64,000 nt of DNA from Polaribacter reichenbachii (GCF_001975665.1 NZ_CP019419.1:2587501-2651500); one strand, 5' to 3'. Shown: positions 15,618 through 27,622, counted from the first letter of the stretch. Notes: generated from the sequence alone by a model not told the origin. Made by a program: numbers and translations.

Positions 15618-18407
15618 TTATTTTTCAGGATTTAGAATTCCTAAAATATAACCATCAGTTAAATATTTCTTAGCAACCATTTGAATGTCTTCCTTGGTTA
15701 ATGCATTAACTCTTTCTTCAAAAGAAGTGGCATCAGAAGCATCATTCTTCATATAATCTATGTTTTTAATAAAGTTTAACCAATATCTATTTCTTTTGAT
15801 ACTTTCTTTATAATCTAAAATTTGTGCTTTTTTAGTTTTCATTAAATCTTCTTCAGTTGGGCCATTTTTAGCCATATCTTCTACTTGGGCAAGAGCAATG
15901 TTCTTTAATTTATCTACATTTTCTGGAGCACAAGGAAAAGAAATAGAGAAATTATATCTACCATAAGGCATCTTAGAAATATTACCACTAGTTCTAGAAG
16001 AATATACACCACCTTCTTCTTCACGTAATTTTTCGGTTAATTTTATACCAACAATTTCTCCTAAACTTTTAAAAGCTAAAGCTTCTTTTTTGTTATAGGT
16101 TGTTTCTCCTTGATAAGTTATTCTTACACTACTTTTAGGGTCTTTTCCTTTTTCAACTATTTTAGTATGAGAACCTTTTAAAGGTCTAAATTCATCTACT
16201 TTATAAGTTTCTTTAGAATCTTTACCAGGTAAACTAGCAATATATTTCATAGTTAATTCAGCTAATTTTCTTTCATCAATATTACCAACAAAATAGAAAT
16301 TGAAATCTCCAGCATCAGCAAAACGCTCATTATATTTAGCATAAGCTAAATCATAATCTGCGGCATCATATTTTTCTTCAGAAGGAAAACCTGTATATCT
16401 TGAGTTACCTTCGTTCATAAAGTCTGACATTTCTTTTTGGAAAAAGAAATTAGGACTTGCTAATAAATTACCTAAAAAGCTTTTATTCTTATTAATAGAA
16501 GATTTAAATGCTTTATCATCTTTATTTAAAGAAGTAAAGTATAAGTGAACTAATTGAAAAAGTTCTTCTAAATTTTTAGGTGAAGCAGAACCATTAAATC
16601 CTTCGCTTAAACCACTAATATAAGGTCTAACATTAGCAATTTTACCAGACATCATTTTTCTTAAATCTGACTTTGAATAACCATTTACACCAGCATCAGT
16701 TAAGGCAGCATTTGCAAAAGATGTTGCTTTTAATTCCTCATCAGAATATAAAGAAGTTCCTCCATAACTATAAGCAGTAAATAAAATTTCATCGTTTTTA
16801 AAATCAGTTTTTTTGTAAGTAACCTTTGCCCCATTTTCTAAAACAAATGTTTTTGTACCTAATTCATCGTTTTTAGTTGCTCCTACAATTTTACCCATTG
16901 TTGGTGCATCAGTAATTAAAGAGGCAGCAACTTCTTTATCTTCATAAGGTTTTAATTCTTTAGTTTTTACATTGTTTAAAGCATCTAAAACTTGTTGCTC
17001 AGTTACAACTTGTTTAGGACCAGTAATAATGATTACTCTATTATCATCGTGAATAAAATTTTTGATAACCTCATTAATTTCTTCTAGTTGTATTGTAGGT
17101 AATAATTTTTTGTTCATATTAAAAGTCCAAGCGATACCTGGAATAGGGCTTTTATCTAAAAAATGATTTACATAAGCGCCTGCAATTCTCCCAGACTCAT
17201 TTTTATCTCGATCATTATAAGATTTCTCTAAACGAGATAAAACATTTTTTTTAGCTCTTTCTAATTCACCTGTAGTAAATCCGAAACGTTTTGCACGTTC
17301 ACTTTCTTCTAATAGCGCTTCAAGACCTTTTAATTGACCATCAGCACTTGTGTTTGCTACAGATTGATATGCTTCTCTATTTCTTGCATAAGTACCTCCA
17401 TGATAGCTAAACCCAAAGATAAAAGGTGGGTTTTCTCCATTTCTTAATTCATCCAAACGATTATTTAACATCTGAGAAAATAAAGATTCTACTATCGATT
17501 TTCTAAAAGCTACTACAGTTTCTGTTGGTTTGGTATCTTCATAATCTTTATACATTAATTGAACTCTAGAAAAAGGAGATTCTTTATCAGATTCGATAGA
17601 TATAAATGTTTCTTCATGATTTTTTATTGAGAAAGATTCTCTTTTTCTTGGGTTTTTAGATGCAGGTATATCGTTAAAATATTTTTTAATTTTATTTTCT
17701 AATTCAGCAACATCTACATCACCAACAGCAATAACAGCCATTAAATCTGGTCTGTACCAATCTTTTTGAAAACGTCTAATGCTTTCGTAAGAAAAGTTTT
17801 TAATACTTTCTTCTGTTCCAATTGGTAATCTATCAGCATATTTAGAACCGTACATTAATTTAGGCAAATATTTTTCCATCATTCTGCTATCTGCACCACG
17901 TCTAGATCTGTATTCTTCTAAAACTACACCACGCTCATCATCAATATCTTTGTCTTCTAACAAAGCGCTACCAGCCCAATCTCTAATTATTTGAAAGCCT
18001 TTGTCGAGTTTGGCTTCATCATCACTAGGTATTGGTAAAATGTAAACAGTTTGGTCAAAACCTGTATAAGCATTTAAATCAGCTCCAAATTTTACACCAA
18101 TAGATTGTAAATAATCAACTAATTCATTTTTTTTGAAGTTTTTAGTTCCGTTAAAGTTCATGTGCTCCATAAAATGAGCTACTCCTAATTGGTCTTCGTC
18201 TTCTAAAATAGAACCAGCATTAATTGCCAAACGAAGTTCTACTTTGTTAGCAGGTTTACCATTGTTTTTAATGTAATAGGTTAAGCCGTTAGAAAGTTTA
18301 CCAATTTTTACACTTTCATCAATTGGTATTTTTTTGTCCATCATCTTTTGTGCATAAAAAGATGTCGTAAAAACGGATAGAAATAAAATAAATAGTACTC
18401 TTTTCAT
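15618..18407 (-). CDS. M16 family zinc metallopeptidase, secreted
   Basis: 929 residues with a signal peptide (MKRVLFILFLSVFTTSFYAQ). The first pitrilysin unit carries the inverted zinc motif HFMEH at 78-82 and the downstream glutamates in ERGVVLEEYR. The second half repeats the fold without the zinc motif, as in two-domain PqqL/insulinase-like proteins. It probably degrades peptides in the periplasm or at the cell surface. It is transcribed alone, convergent to the glycosyltransferase. The annotated start is the ATG at the signal peptide. Confidence 0.92.
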   Translation of the reverse strand: MKRVLFILFLSVFTTSFYAQKMMDKKIPIDESVKIGKLSNGLTYYIKNNGKPANKVELRLAINAGSILEDEDQLGVAHFMEHMNFNGTKNFKKNELVDYLQSIGVKFGADLNAYTGFDQTVYILPIPSDDEAKLDKGFQIIRDWAGSALLEDKDIDDERGVVLEEYRSRRGADSRMMEKYLPKLMYGSKYADRLPIGTEESIKNFSYESIRRFQKDWYRPDLMAVIAVGDVDVAELENKIKKYFNDIPASKNPRKRESFSIKNHEETFISIESDKESPFSRVQLMYKDYEDTKPTETVVAFRKSIVESLFSQMLNNRLDELRNGENPPFIFGFSYHGGTYARNREAYQSVANTSADGQLKGLEALLEESERAKRFGFTTGELERAKKNVLSRLEKSYNDRDKNESGRIAGAYVNHFLDKSPIPGIAWTFNMNKKLLPTIQLEEINEVIKNFIHDDNRVIIITGPKQVVTEQQVLDALNNVKTKELKPYEDKEVAASLITDAPTMGKIVGATKNDELGTKTFVLENGAKVTYKKTDFKNDEILFTAYSYGGTSLYSDEELKATSFANAALTDAGVNGYSKSDLRKMMSGKIANVRPYISGLSEGFNGSASPKNLEELFQLVHLYFTSLNKDDKAFKSSINKNKSFLGNLLASPNFFFQKEMSDFMNEGNSRYTGFPSEEKYDAADYDLAYAKYNERFADAGDFNFYFVGNIDERKLAELTMKYIASLPGKDSKETYKVDEFRPLKGSHTKIVEKGKDPKSSVRITYQGETTYNKKEALAFKSLGEIVGIKLTEKLREEEGGVYSSRTSGNISKMPYGRYNFSISFPCAPENVDKLKNIALAQVEDMAKNGPTEEDLMKTKKAQILDYKESIKRNRYWLNFIKNIDYMKNDASDATSFEERVNALTKEDIQMVAKKYLTDGYILGILNPEK

Positions 18408-18566
18408 AGAATTTTGTGGGTTTTAAGTTAAAATTAGTCACTAATATAGTTACTAAAAATTAATTAAACTAAGTTTTTAGTTCAAAATTAAGAGAATAAT
18501 ATTTTATTTATCTTTATCTTAACTTTTGATTAGCATTTAGAATCAAAATCCATTAGATATTAGAAA

Positions 18567-19568
18567 ATGAAAAGAAGAAATTTTATAAAAAAAGCATCAG
18601 CAACTGGTTTAGGTTTGGTTGCAATGTCATCGTCATTTATCAGCAAAGGAAATTCAAAAGAAGATAAGAAAGTTATTTTATCAAATTCAGTTTTAATAAA
18701 ACCATTAGTTATTGCTACTTGGAGAACTCCTTTGGCTGTAAATACTGCTGCTGCACTTTTAGAAAAAGGTAGTTCTGCTTTAGATGCTGTAGAGCAAGGT
18801 TGTAGAATTGAAGAAGCTAACGAAAAAAATCAAACAGTTGGTAAAGGAGGTTTGCCTGATAGAGATGGAAATGTAACCTTAGATGCTTGTATTATGGATG
18901 ATAAAGGAAATTACGGATCTGTTTTGGGAGTAAAAAATATAAAACACGTTATTTCTGTAGCAAGAAAAGTTATGGAAGATACGCCACATGTTATGTTAGT
19001 GGGTGATGGGGCAGAACAATTTGCAGTTAGTAAAGGTTTTAAAAGAGAAAATTTATTGACAGAATCTTCTAAAAAAGCTTGGGAAAAATGGAAGGTTAAA
19101 TCTAAATACAAACCGATTATCAATATAGAGAATCACGATACAATTGGTATGTTAGCTATTGATAAAAAAGGAAATATTTCTGGAGCTTGTACCACAAGTG
19201 GATTGGCTTATAAAATGGCTGGTAGAGTAGGAGACTCTCCTATTATTGGAGGTGGACTTTTTGTTGATAATGAAATTGGAGGAGCTGCTGCAACTGGTTT
19301 AGGAGAAGAAGTTTTAAAAACTGTAGGTAGTTTTTTAATTGTTGAATTAATGCGTCAAGGAAAATCGCCACAAGAAGCTTGTGAAGAAGCTATTGCTAGA
19401 ATTGTTAGTAAACCTAATAGTAACTATAAAAATTTTCAAGTAGGTTATATCGCTGTTAATAAACAAGGAGAAACTGGTGCTTATGCTATTCACGAGTGGT
19501 TTAGTTATAATGTCTATCAAAATAAAGAGAATAAAAATATAAAGTCTGATTTTTATAATAAAGGATAA
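18567..19568 (+). CDS. N4-(beta-N-acetylglucosaminyl)-L-asparaginase (glycosylasparaginase)
   Basis: A 333-residue N-terminal-nucleophile hydrolase that cleaves GlcNAc from asparagine in N-glycan remnants. The autocleavage site and nucleophile are visible in NHDTIGMLAID, with Thr192 as the predicted new N-terminus. GGLPDRDGNVTLDACIMD and GAAATGLGEEVLKTVG are family blocks. The N-terminus has a twin-arginine-like leader (KRRNFIKKASATGLGLVAMS), suggesting export of a folded enzyme to the periplasm. It may serve scavenging of glycoprotein material. Confidence 0.92.
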   Translation: MKRRNFIKKASATGLGLVAMSSSFISKGNSKEDKKVILSNSVLIKPLVIATWRTPLAVNTAAALLEKGSSALDAVEQGCRIEEANEKNQTVGKGGLPDRDGNVTLDACIMDDKGNYGSVLGVKNIKHVISVARKVMEDTPHVMLVGDGAEQFAVSKGFKRENLLTESSKKAWEKWKVKSKYKPIINIENHDTIGMLAIDKKGNISGACTTSGLAYKMAGRVGDSPIIGGGLFVDNEIGGAAATGLGEEVLKTVGSFLIVELMRQGKSPQEACEEAIARIVSKPNSNYKNFQVGYIAVNKQGETGAYAIHEWFSYNVYQNKENKNIKSDFYNKG

Positions 19569-19716
19569 TCAGCAGCTTTCAAATAATTTGTCTTTCCTGT
19601 ATAAGTAGGAAACTCTAAACTATTTAATTTAGGACTCAATAAAATGAAGTTTAGAAGTCTAATTAAATATTGAGGATTCTAAGAAATAGAAATTAATTTC
19701 TATAAATAGATAAAAA

Positions 19717-19753
19717 AACAAAACCCAAAACTAAATCAGTTTTGGGTTTTTAA
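19717..19753. terminator. Bidirectional terminator between the glycosylasparaginase gene and yidC
   Basis: AAACCCAAAACT (19721-19732) and AGTTTTGGGTTT (19738-19749) form a perfect 12-bp stem with a 5-base loop. T-rich sequence follows on the plus strand and an A-rich run precedes it (U-run on the minus strand), so it can end both convergent genes. Confidence 0.88.
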
Positions 19754-19772
19754 TTATCTAAGGCATTGCCTT

Positions 19773-21641
19773 TTATTTTTTTTGTTTTGCTTGCTGTTCT
19801 TGAGCTTGCTTCATAGCATCATCTATACGTTGTCTGAATTTACTTTTCTTTTTTTCAGGACGTTTTTTGTTTTCTTCTATTTGTGCATGAATTTTATCTT
19901 CATCAATCACATAATTCTTAATTACCAACATAATTGTAATAGTTAATAAGTTAGAAATAAAGTAATATAAACTTAATGAACTCGCATAATTGTTAAAGAA
20001 AAACAACATCATTATAGGAGAGAAGTAAATCATATACTTCATCATCTTACTCATATCTGGCATACCTTCTTGAGTAGGCGCTTGCATATTTGCTTGCTGA
20101 CTTTGGTTCATTTTCATATAAAAGAAAATAGCAACAGAAGCCAAAATTGGGAATAAACTTACGTGATCTCCATAAAAAGGAATAGAGAAAGGAAGTTTAA
20201 AAATAATATCATAAGAAGATAAATCTGGTGCCCATAAAAAGCTTTCTTGTCTTAAAGCTAAGTTTGTAGGGAAAAATTTAAATAAAGCAAAGAATACTGG
20301 CATTTGTAATAATGCTGGTATACAACCAGAAAGCATATTAACACCTGCCTTACGCTGAATTGCCATTGTTTCTTGCTGACGCTTCATTGCGTTTTCTTTC
20401 CCTGGATATTTTTCGTTCAAGGCAGTTAATTCAGGACGAATTACCTTCATTTTTGCACTTGATAAATATGATTTATAAACTAGAGGAGACATTATAATTC
20501 TAACAACTATCGTCATTAAAATGATAATTAATCCGTAGTTTGATAAAAAGCCTTGTAAGAAATTAAATACAGGATAAAAAACTGTTCTGTTTAAGAAACC
20601 AAATATTCCCCAACCTAAATCTGCAGTTTCATCTAAATCTGTACCTTCATAAGATTTTAATAAATTATAATCACTTGGTCCGTAAAACCATTTCATATTA
20701 TAATTCAACTCTCCACCAGCTAAAGCCAATGGTGTTTTTAATGCAAAACTTTTAGTAAAAACAGTATCAATTTCTTCATTTTCTACTAAGTCTTTAGAAG
20801 TTACAGTTGCATTTTCAAAAGGAGTATCTGTTAATAAATTCGACGTAAAAAAGTGTTGTTTATAAGCAACCCAATCTACATCATTAATAACTTCAGTATT
20901 ACCAGCACTTACATAATCCACATCTTCTTCAGATTTATAATATAAATTAGAATACATTGTATTCTCGGTTTTTATACTTTTTTCGTGTCTATATCCTTTT
21001 AAAGACCAATCTAAATTTATAGGATTAGAAGAATTAATTACTGAACTTAAACCTTGAGAACGAATAGAAAAATTAACCATATATTTTTTAGGTTTAATTT
21101 CATATCTATACTCTAAAAACTGAGAATCAGAAACTTTAAGTTTCATAGATAAAACTGAATTCTCTCCGTTTTTAGTTAAAGTTGGTTCAAAAAATAAATC
21201 TTTTGTATTTAAAATTCTGTTGTCTGTTGTTCCAAAATTGATGTTAAATGATGAGTTATTATCATTTATCATATATAAAGGAAGCGAATCGTGTGTTTTA
21301 TAGTTCTTGATTAAGGCTTTTACAATCTGTCCACCTTTATTATCAATCGTTAATTTTACAAGATTATTTTGAATTTCTGTTGTACCTTCTGTACCATTAA
21401 TTGCGCTTTGTGCAAAAGCACCTAGTTTATTAGTTAAGGCAACTTGTTTTAGAGAATCGTTAGCAAAACTTGGTGTTGCAGTTTTGGTAGTTGTTGGTAT
21501 GTTAACCGTAGTTTCTTCTACATCTGGTGTAGATTTTTGCTCAATATCTTCTGGTTTGTTGGTGTTTAAATACCAAAGCATTATTGCACCAAGAAGAATC
21601 ATTCCTATAAAAGAATTATAATCGAATTTTTTTTGTTCCAT
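19773..21641 (-). CDS. yidC: Membrane protein insertase YidC
   Basis: Inserts and folds inner-membrane proteins, alone or with Sec. 622 residues: an N-terminal anchor (FIGMILLGAIMLWYL), a large periplasmic domain, then the conserved core with IIILMTIVVRIIMSPL, which contains the key intramembrane arginine, followed by the cytoplasmic hairpin (YPGKENAMKRQQETMAIQRK), the GCIPALLQMPVFFALFKFF segment and further helices. The basic C-terminal tail (KKRPEKKKSKFRQR) suits ribosome binding. It follows pyrG in the same direction after 141 bases but has its own -7 box. Confidence 0.95.
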   Translation of the reverse strand: MEQKKFDYNSFIGMILLGAIMLWYLNTNKPEDIEQKSTPDVEETTVNIPTTTKTATPSFANDSLKQVALTNKLGAFAQSAINGTEGTTEIQNNLVKLTIDNKGGQIVKALIKNYKTHDSLPLYMINDNNSSFNINFGTTDNRILNTKDLFFEPTLTKNGENSVLSMKLKVSDSQFLEYRYEIKPKKYMVNFSIRSQGLSSVINSSNPINLDWSLKGYRHEKSIKTENTMYSNLYYKSEEDVDYVSAGNTEVINDVDWVAYKQHFFTSNLLTDTPFENATVTSKDLVENEEIDTVFTKSFALKTPLALAGGELNYNMKWFYGPSDYNLLKSYEGTDLDETADLGWGIFGFLNRTVFYPVFNFLQGFLSNYGLIIILMTIVVRIIMSPLVYKSYLSSAKMKVIRPELTALNEKYPGKENAMKRQQETMAIQRKAGVNMLSGCIPALLQMPVFFALFKFFPTNLALRQESFLWAPDLSSYDIIFKLPFSIPFYGDHVSLFPILASVAIFFYMKMNQSQQANMQAPTQEGMPDMSKMMKYMIYFSPIMMLFFFNNYASSLSLYYFISNLLTITIMLVIKNYVIDEDKIHAQIEENKKRPEKKKSKFRQRIDDAMKQAQEQQAKQKK

Positions 21642-21698
21642 ATGTAAATTAATGTCAATTTGTCATTAGCTCAAGAAATAATCCTGAGAAAATCGCGA

Positions 21699-21706
21699 CA
21701 AATGTA
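21699..21706 (-). promoter_or_regulatory. yidC -7 promoter box
   Basis: On the minus strand TACATTTG fits TAnnTTTG, 57 bases before the yidC ATG and within the pyrG-yidC gap. No -33 TTG is obvious. Confidence 0.45.
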
Positions 21707-21782
21707 GTTAAAAAGCAGAATTTAGGTTTATTTTTATGCTTTAAATTATATACTTTTTAATAGTTCAATTAGTATTCCGAAA

Positions 21783-23445
<1,663 letters not shown>

Positions 23446-23542
23446 TAAAAATGAAGAAAAGATTTTACTAATTTTAAAATTGATTAATATTGATAAAAAT
23501 AGCTTGGTATAATTTTTGCGAATTTTAAGTAAAAAATGTATT

Positions 23543-24193
23543 ATGAAATTAAGATTATGTTATCTGTTGTTTTTTGTTTTTACCTCTTGTTCAGTTTTAT
23601 TTCCTGATGGTGTTTCTTATCAAATGCCAGATTACAGCTTTAGTTATTTAACATTTAATAAAAGGCTAGATTATAATGGCAAAAAATATTTATTAAATAG
23701 CACACAGTTTGGAGAATCTAATTTTAATAATGCTAGCTACTTAGAAGAGGTAGTACAGTTTTTTAAAAAGCAACTAAGAGATAATGTTAAATTAAAAAAT
23801 GATTTTAGAAATAGTGAAAATAAAATACTGATACCTTTTATTATAGACTATGATGTTTCTAAAGAAAACATTCAGTTTCTTAAAGAAAGTACAAACATAG
23901 ATTATATTATACTAAGTAAAGTACTATATTTAGAAGATATAGAAAATAAGTCATTAAGTAATGTTCATAAAAAGAAGATGTATTTTTCTAAGGAAGGCGC
24001 TGTTTCTTTTATAAAAATTATTGATGTTAATAATGGAAAGATCCTTTTAGAAATGACCTGTACAGGTAAAATCTCTAAATCTGAGGATAAAGATATGCAA
24101 ACAGGAGAGAATTTAAATAGATTAAATCTTTATAAAGGCTCTTATGCTTTGGGAGAAAAAACCATGAAAAAGCTATTGAAAAAGATAAAATAA
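23543..24193 (+). CDS. Hypothetical lipoprotein
   Basis: 216 residues from the ATG at 23543. The signal peptide MKLRLCYLLFFVFTSCS has a lipobox FTSC, so the mature protein is lipidated at Cys16. The mature part mixes strands and helices: IDYIILSKVLYLEDI and SFIKIIDVNNGKILLEMTCT look like the repeated strands of CsgG/TolB-N-like envelope lipoproteins. I do not recognise a specific family. It is divergent from pyrG and followed by the rpmH promoter. A GTG/TTG-type start further upstream is rejected because the signal peptide begins at this ATG. Confidence 0.75.
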   Translation: MKLRLCYLLFFVFTSCSVLFPDGVSYQMPDYSFSYLTFNKRLDYNGKKYLLNSTQFGESNFNNASYLEEVVQFFKKQLRDNVKLKNDFRNSENKILIPFIIDYDVSKENIQFLKESTNIDYIILSKVLYLEDIENKSLSNVHKKKMYFSKEGAVSFIKIIDVNNGKILLEMTCTGKISKSEDKDMQTGENLNRLNLYKGSYALGEKTMKKLLKKIK

Positions 24194-24221
24194 AAATATT
24201 TTAATTTTTTTTCAAATACTA

Positions 24222-24252
24222 TTTGTCAAAAATAAAAACAGTTGTATATTTG
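24222..24252 (+). promoter_or_regulatory. rpmH promoter
   Basis: TTTG (24222-24225), a 19-bp spacer and TATATTTG (24245-24252) fit the Bacteroidota consensus exactly, about 70 bases before the rpmH start. Confidence 0.82.
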
Positions 24253-24322
24253 CACACGCTTTTAGCAAGATAAAATTGATAAGCGAAAAAAATAATAAAG
24301 AAGACTTTTAAAAATACATATA

Positions 24323-24484
24323 ATGCCGAAAAGAACGTATCAACCATCAAAGAGAAAGAGAAGAAACAAACACGGTTTCATGGAGAGAATGGCTTCTGCT
24401 AATGGTAGAAAGGTATTAGCTCGTAGAAGAGCAAAAGGAAGAAAGAAAATTTCTGTTTCATCTGAAACTAGACATAAAAAATAA
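24323..24484 (+). CDS. rpmH: 50S ribosomal protein L34
   Basis: A 53-residue, very basic protein beginning [19 protein letters not shown] and containing [19 protein letters not shown], the universal L34 pattern. It is a component of the large ribosomal subunit near the exit tunnel. It has a strong promoter and a strong terminator of its own and is therefore monocistronic. The C-terminus ([13 protein letters not shown]) is slightly longer than in enterobacteria. Confidence 0.97.
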   Translation: MPKRTYQPSKRKRRNKHGFMERMASANGRKVLARRRAKGRKKISVSSETRHKK

Positions 24485-24509
24485 ATGATTAACAATTGTT
24501 AATATATAA

Positions 24510-24540
24510 GGTGTTACTTTTTTAAGTAACACCTTTTTTT
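24510..24540 (+). terminator. rpmH terminator
   Basis: GGTGTTACTT and AAGTAACACC form a perfect 10-bp stem (24510-24519/24524-24533) with a TTTT loop and a seven-T tract. Confidence 0.93.
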
Positions 24541-24556
24541 ATACCCAAGCACTACT

Positions 24557-24564
24557 TATTTTTG
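24557..24564 (+). promoter_or_regulatory. carB -7 promoter box
   Basis: TATTTTTG fits TAnnTTTG and lies 27 bases before the carB ATG, after the rpmH terminator. Confidence 0.45.
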
Positions 24565-24591
24565 TAAAACTAATAAACACAATTACTTACA

Positions 24592-27447
24592 ATGCCAAAA
24601 AGAGAAGACCTTAAATCCATTTTAATTATTGGTTCAGGCCCAATTGTTATTGGTCAGGCCTGTGAATTCGATTATTCTGGATCACAATCTTTACGTTCAT
24701 TAAGAGAAGATGGAATAGAAACTATCTTAATAAACTCTAACCCAGCAACTATTATGACAGACCCATCTATGGCTGATCATGTATACTTGTTGCCTTTAAC
24801 AACAAAATCAATTATTCAAATTTTAAAAGAGCATCCACAGATTGATGCAGTTTTACCAACAATGGGTGGTCAAACAGCATTAAATCTTTGTATAGAAGCA
24901 GATGATAAAGGAATTTGGGAAGATTTCAATGTTAAATTAATTGGGGTAGATATTGATGCAATTAATGTTACAGAAGATAGAGAGCAGTTTAGAGAATTGA
25001 TGAAAAAAATTGGAGTGCCAATGGCGCCTCAAGAAACAGCAACATCTTTCTTAAAAGGTAAAGAAATCGCACAAGAGTTTGGTTTTCCTTTAGTAATTCG
25101 TTCTTCTTATACTTTAGGAGGTGCAGGTGCATCTATTGTATATGATCCTAAAGATTTCGATGAATTATTAAGCAGAGGTTTAGAAGCATCACCTATTCAT
25201 GAGGTGATGATTGATAAAGCTATGATGGGCTGGAAAGAGTACGAATTAGAATTATTGAGAGATAAGAATGATAACGTAGTTATTATTTGTTCTATAGAAA
25301 ATATGGATCCTATGGGAATTCATACTGGAGATTCTATAACTGTAGCTCCAGCAATGACACTTTCTGATAAAACTTACCAAAAAATGCGTGATATGGCGAT
25401 ACATATGATGCGTTCTATTGGAGATTTTGAAGGTGGTTGTAATGTGCAATTTGCAGTTTCTCCTGATGAAAAAGAAGAAATTATTGCTATAGAAATTAAT
25501 CCACGTGTATCTCGTTCATCAGCTTTAGCTTCTAAAGCAACAGGTTACCCAATTGCAAAAGTGGCTACAAAATTAGCTATTGGTTATTCTCTTGATGAAT
25601 TAGAAAACGGAATTACAAAATCTACATCTGCTTTATTTGAGCCTACTTTAGATTATGTAATTGTAAAAATACCTCGTTGGAATTTTGATAAATTCGAAGG
25701 TTCAGACAGAACTTTAGGTTTACAAATGAAAGCGGTTGGAGAAGTAATGGGAATTGGTCGTTCTTTTCAAGAAGCACTACACAAAGCAACTCAATCTTTA
25801 GAAATTAAAAGAAATGGTTTAGGAGCAGATGGTAAAGGTTATACAGATTACAACCAAATTATAGATAAATTAACCAACGCAAGTTGGGATCGTGTTTTTG
25901 CAATTTACGATGCAATTGCTATGGGAATTCCTTTATCAAAAATATATGCTATCACAAAAATTGATATGTGGTATCTAAAACAATACGAGGAATTATTTCA
26001 ATTACAGAAAGAAATTTCTAAATATTCTATAGATACTATTAATAGAGATTTATTATTAGAAGCAAAGCAAAAAGGTTATGGAGATAGACAAATAGCACAT
26101 ATGCTAGATTGTTTAGAGAGCGAAGTTTATAATAAAAGAGATGAATTAAAAGTACAAAGAGTTTTTAAATTAGTAGATACTTGTGCTGCTGAATTTAAAG
26201 CAAAAACTCCTTATTATTATTCAACTTTTGAAAACGAGATTGAAACGCCAAATGGAGAAATTACTATTGCAAATGAAAGTATTGTTACAGAAAAAAAGAA
26301 AATTATAGTTTTAGGTTCTGGACCAAACAGAATTGGACAAGGAATTGAATTTGATTATTGTTGTGTACATGGGGTTTTAGCGGCTGCTGAATGTGGTTAT
26401 GAAACGATCATGATTAATTGTAACCCAGAAACGGTTTCTACGGATTTTGATACTGCTGATAAATTATATTTCGAACCTGTTTTTTGGGAGCATATCTATG
26501 ACATCATCAGACACGAAAAACCAGAAGGTGTTATTGTACAATTAGGAGGACAAACTGCATTAAAATTAGCTGAAAAGTTAACTAAATACGGAATTAAAAT
26601 TATAGGAACTTCTTTTGAAGCTTTAGATATTGCTGAAGATAGAGGAAGATTCTCATCTATGTTAAAAGACAATAAAATTCCTTATCCAGAATTCGGAATT
26701 GCAGAAACTGCAGATGAAGCTTTAACTTTAGCAGATGAATTAAATTTCCCAATTTTGGTAAGACCTTCTTATGTTTTAGGTGGTCAAGGAATGAAAATTG
26801 TAATCAATAAAGAAGAGTTAGTAGAACATGTAGTTGATTTATTGGGTAGAATGCCAAATAATAAATTATTGTTAGATCATTACTTAGATGGAGCAATTGA
26901 AGCAGAAGCTGATGCAATTTGTGATGCTGATGGTAATGTGTATATTATTGGAATTATGGAGCATATCGAACCTTGTGGAATACATTCAGGAGATTCTAAT
27001 GCTACTTTACCAGCCTTTAATTTAGGTGATTTGGTAATGCAACAAATTATAGATCATACAAATACAATTGCAACAGAATTAAAAACAGTAGGTTTAATTA
27101 ATATTCAGTTTGCGATTAAAGATGATGTAGTTTATATTATTGAAGCAAACCCAAGAGCTTCTAGAACTGTACCTTTTATAGCGAAAGCATATAAAGAACC
27201 TTATGTAAATTATGCTACAAAAGTAATGTTAGGAGAAAAGAAAGTAACGGATTTTAACTTTAATCCTCAGTTAGATGGTTATGCAATTAAGCAACCAGTT
27301 TTCTCTTTCAATAAGTTTCCGAATGTAAATAAGAAACTAGGTCCAGAAATGAAATCTACTGGAGAAAGTATTTTATTTATTGATAGCTTAAAAGATGATG
27401 ATTTTTACGATTTATATTCAAGACGTAAAATGTATTTGAATAAATAG
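24592..27447 (+). CDS. carB: Carbamoyl-phosphate synthase large subunit (lacks MGS-like domain)
   Basis: Makes carbamoyl phosphate from bicarbonate, ATP and ammonia delivered by the small subunit, for arginine and pyrimidines. It has the two expected ATP-grasp halves, starting LKSILIIGSGPIVIGQACEF and, near residue 560, KKIIVLGSGPNRIGQGIEFD, each with an EINPRVSRSSALAS or EANPRASRTVPF signature. The protein is 951 residues and ends soon after GPEMKSTGE, so the roughly 120-residue C-terminal MGS-like domain that binds UMP/ornithine in the enterobacterial enzyme is absent. A good terminator follows, so this is a natural end and not a frame break. No carA is adjacent. Confidence 0.94.
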   Translation: MPKREDLKSILIIGSGPIVIGQACEFDYSGSQSLRSLREDGIETILINSNPATIMTDPSMADHVYLLPLTTKSIIQILKEHPQIDAVLPTMGGQTALNLCIEADDKGIWEDFNVKLIGVDIDAINVTEDREQFRELMKKIGVPMAPQETATSFLKGKEIAQEFGFPLVIRSSYTLGGAGASIVYDPKDFDELLSRGLEASPIHEVMIDKAMMGWKEYELELLRDKNDNVVIICSIENMDPMGIHTGDSITVAPAMTLSDKTYQKMRDMAIHMMRSIGDFEGGCNVQFAVSPDEKEEIIAIEINPRVSRSSALASKATGYPIAKVATKLAIGYSLDELENGITKSTSALFEPTLDYVIVKIPRWNFDKFEGSDRTLGLQMKAVGEVMGIGRSFQEALHKATQSLEIKRNGLGADGKGYTDYNQIIDKLTNASWDRVFAIYDAIAMGIPLSKIYAITKIDMWYLKQYEELFQLQKEISKYSIDTINRDLLLEAKQKGYGDRQIAHMLDCLESEVYNKRDELKVQRVFKLVDTCAAEFKAKTPYYYSTFENEIETPNGEITIANESIVTEKKKIIVLGSGPNRIGQGIEFDYCCVHGVLAAAECGYETIMINCNPETVSTDFDTADKLYFEPVFWEHIYDIIRHEKPEGVIVQLGGQTALKLAEKLTKYGIKIIGTSFEALDIAEDRGRFSSMLKDNKIPYPEFGIAETADEALTLADELNFPILVRPSYVLGGQGMKIVINKEELVEHVVDLLGRMPNNKLLLDHYLDGAIEAEADAICDADGNVYIIGIMEHIEPCGIHSGDSNATLPAFNLGDLVMQQIIDHTNTIATELKTVGLINIQFAIKDDVVYIIEANPRASRTVPFIAKAYKEPYVNYATKVMLGEKKVTDFNFNPQLDGYAIKQPVFSFNKFPNVNKKLGPEMKSTGESILFIDSLKDDDFYDLYSRRKMYLNK

Positions 27448-27468
27448 AGTTTTCTATTTTGATATTTT

Positions 27469-27504
27469 AAAAAAGCATCCAAATTTATTTTGGATGCTTT
27501 TTTT
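27469..27504 (+). terminator. carB terminator
   Basis: GCATCCAAA (27475-27483) pairs with TTTGGATGC (27489-27497) around a 5-base loop, flanked by an A-run and a T-run that extend the stem. Classic rho-independent form. Confidence 0.9.
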
Positions 27505-27622
27505 AGTTAGATAAAAGCGAAGTTTTATTCAAATAAAATATCAACTTACAATTAATTAAAATTAAACTCATTTTTTTGAGACTAAAAAAAATAAAACTAC
27601 TTTGCAATCACAAAAGAAAAGT

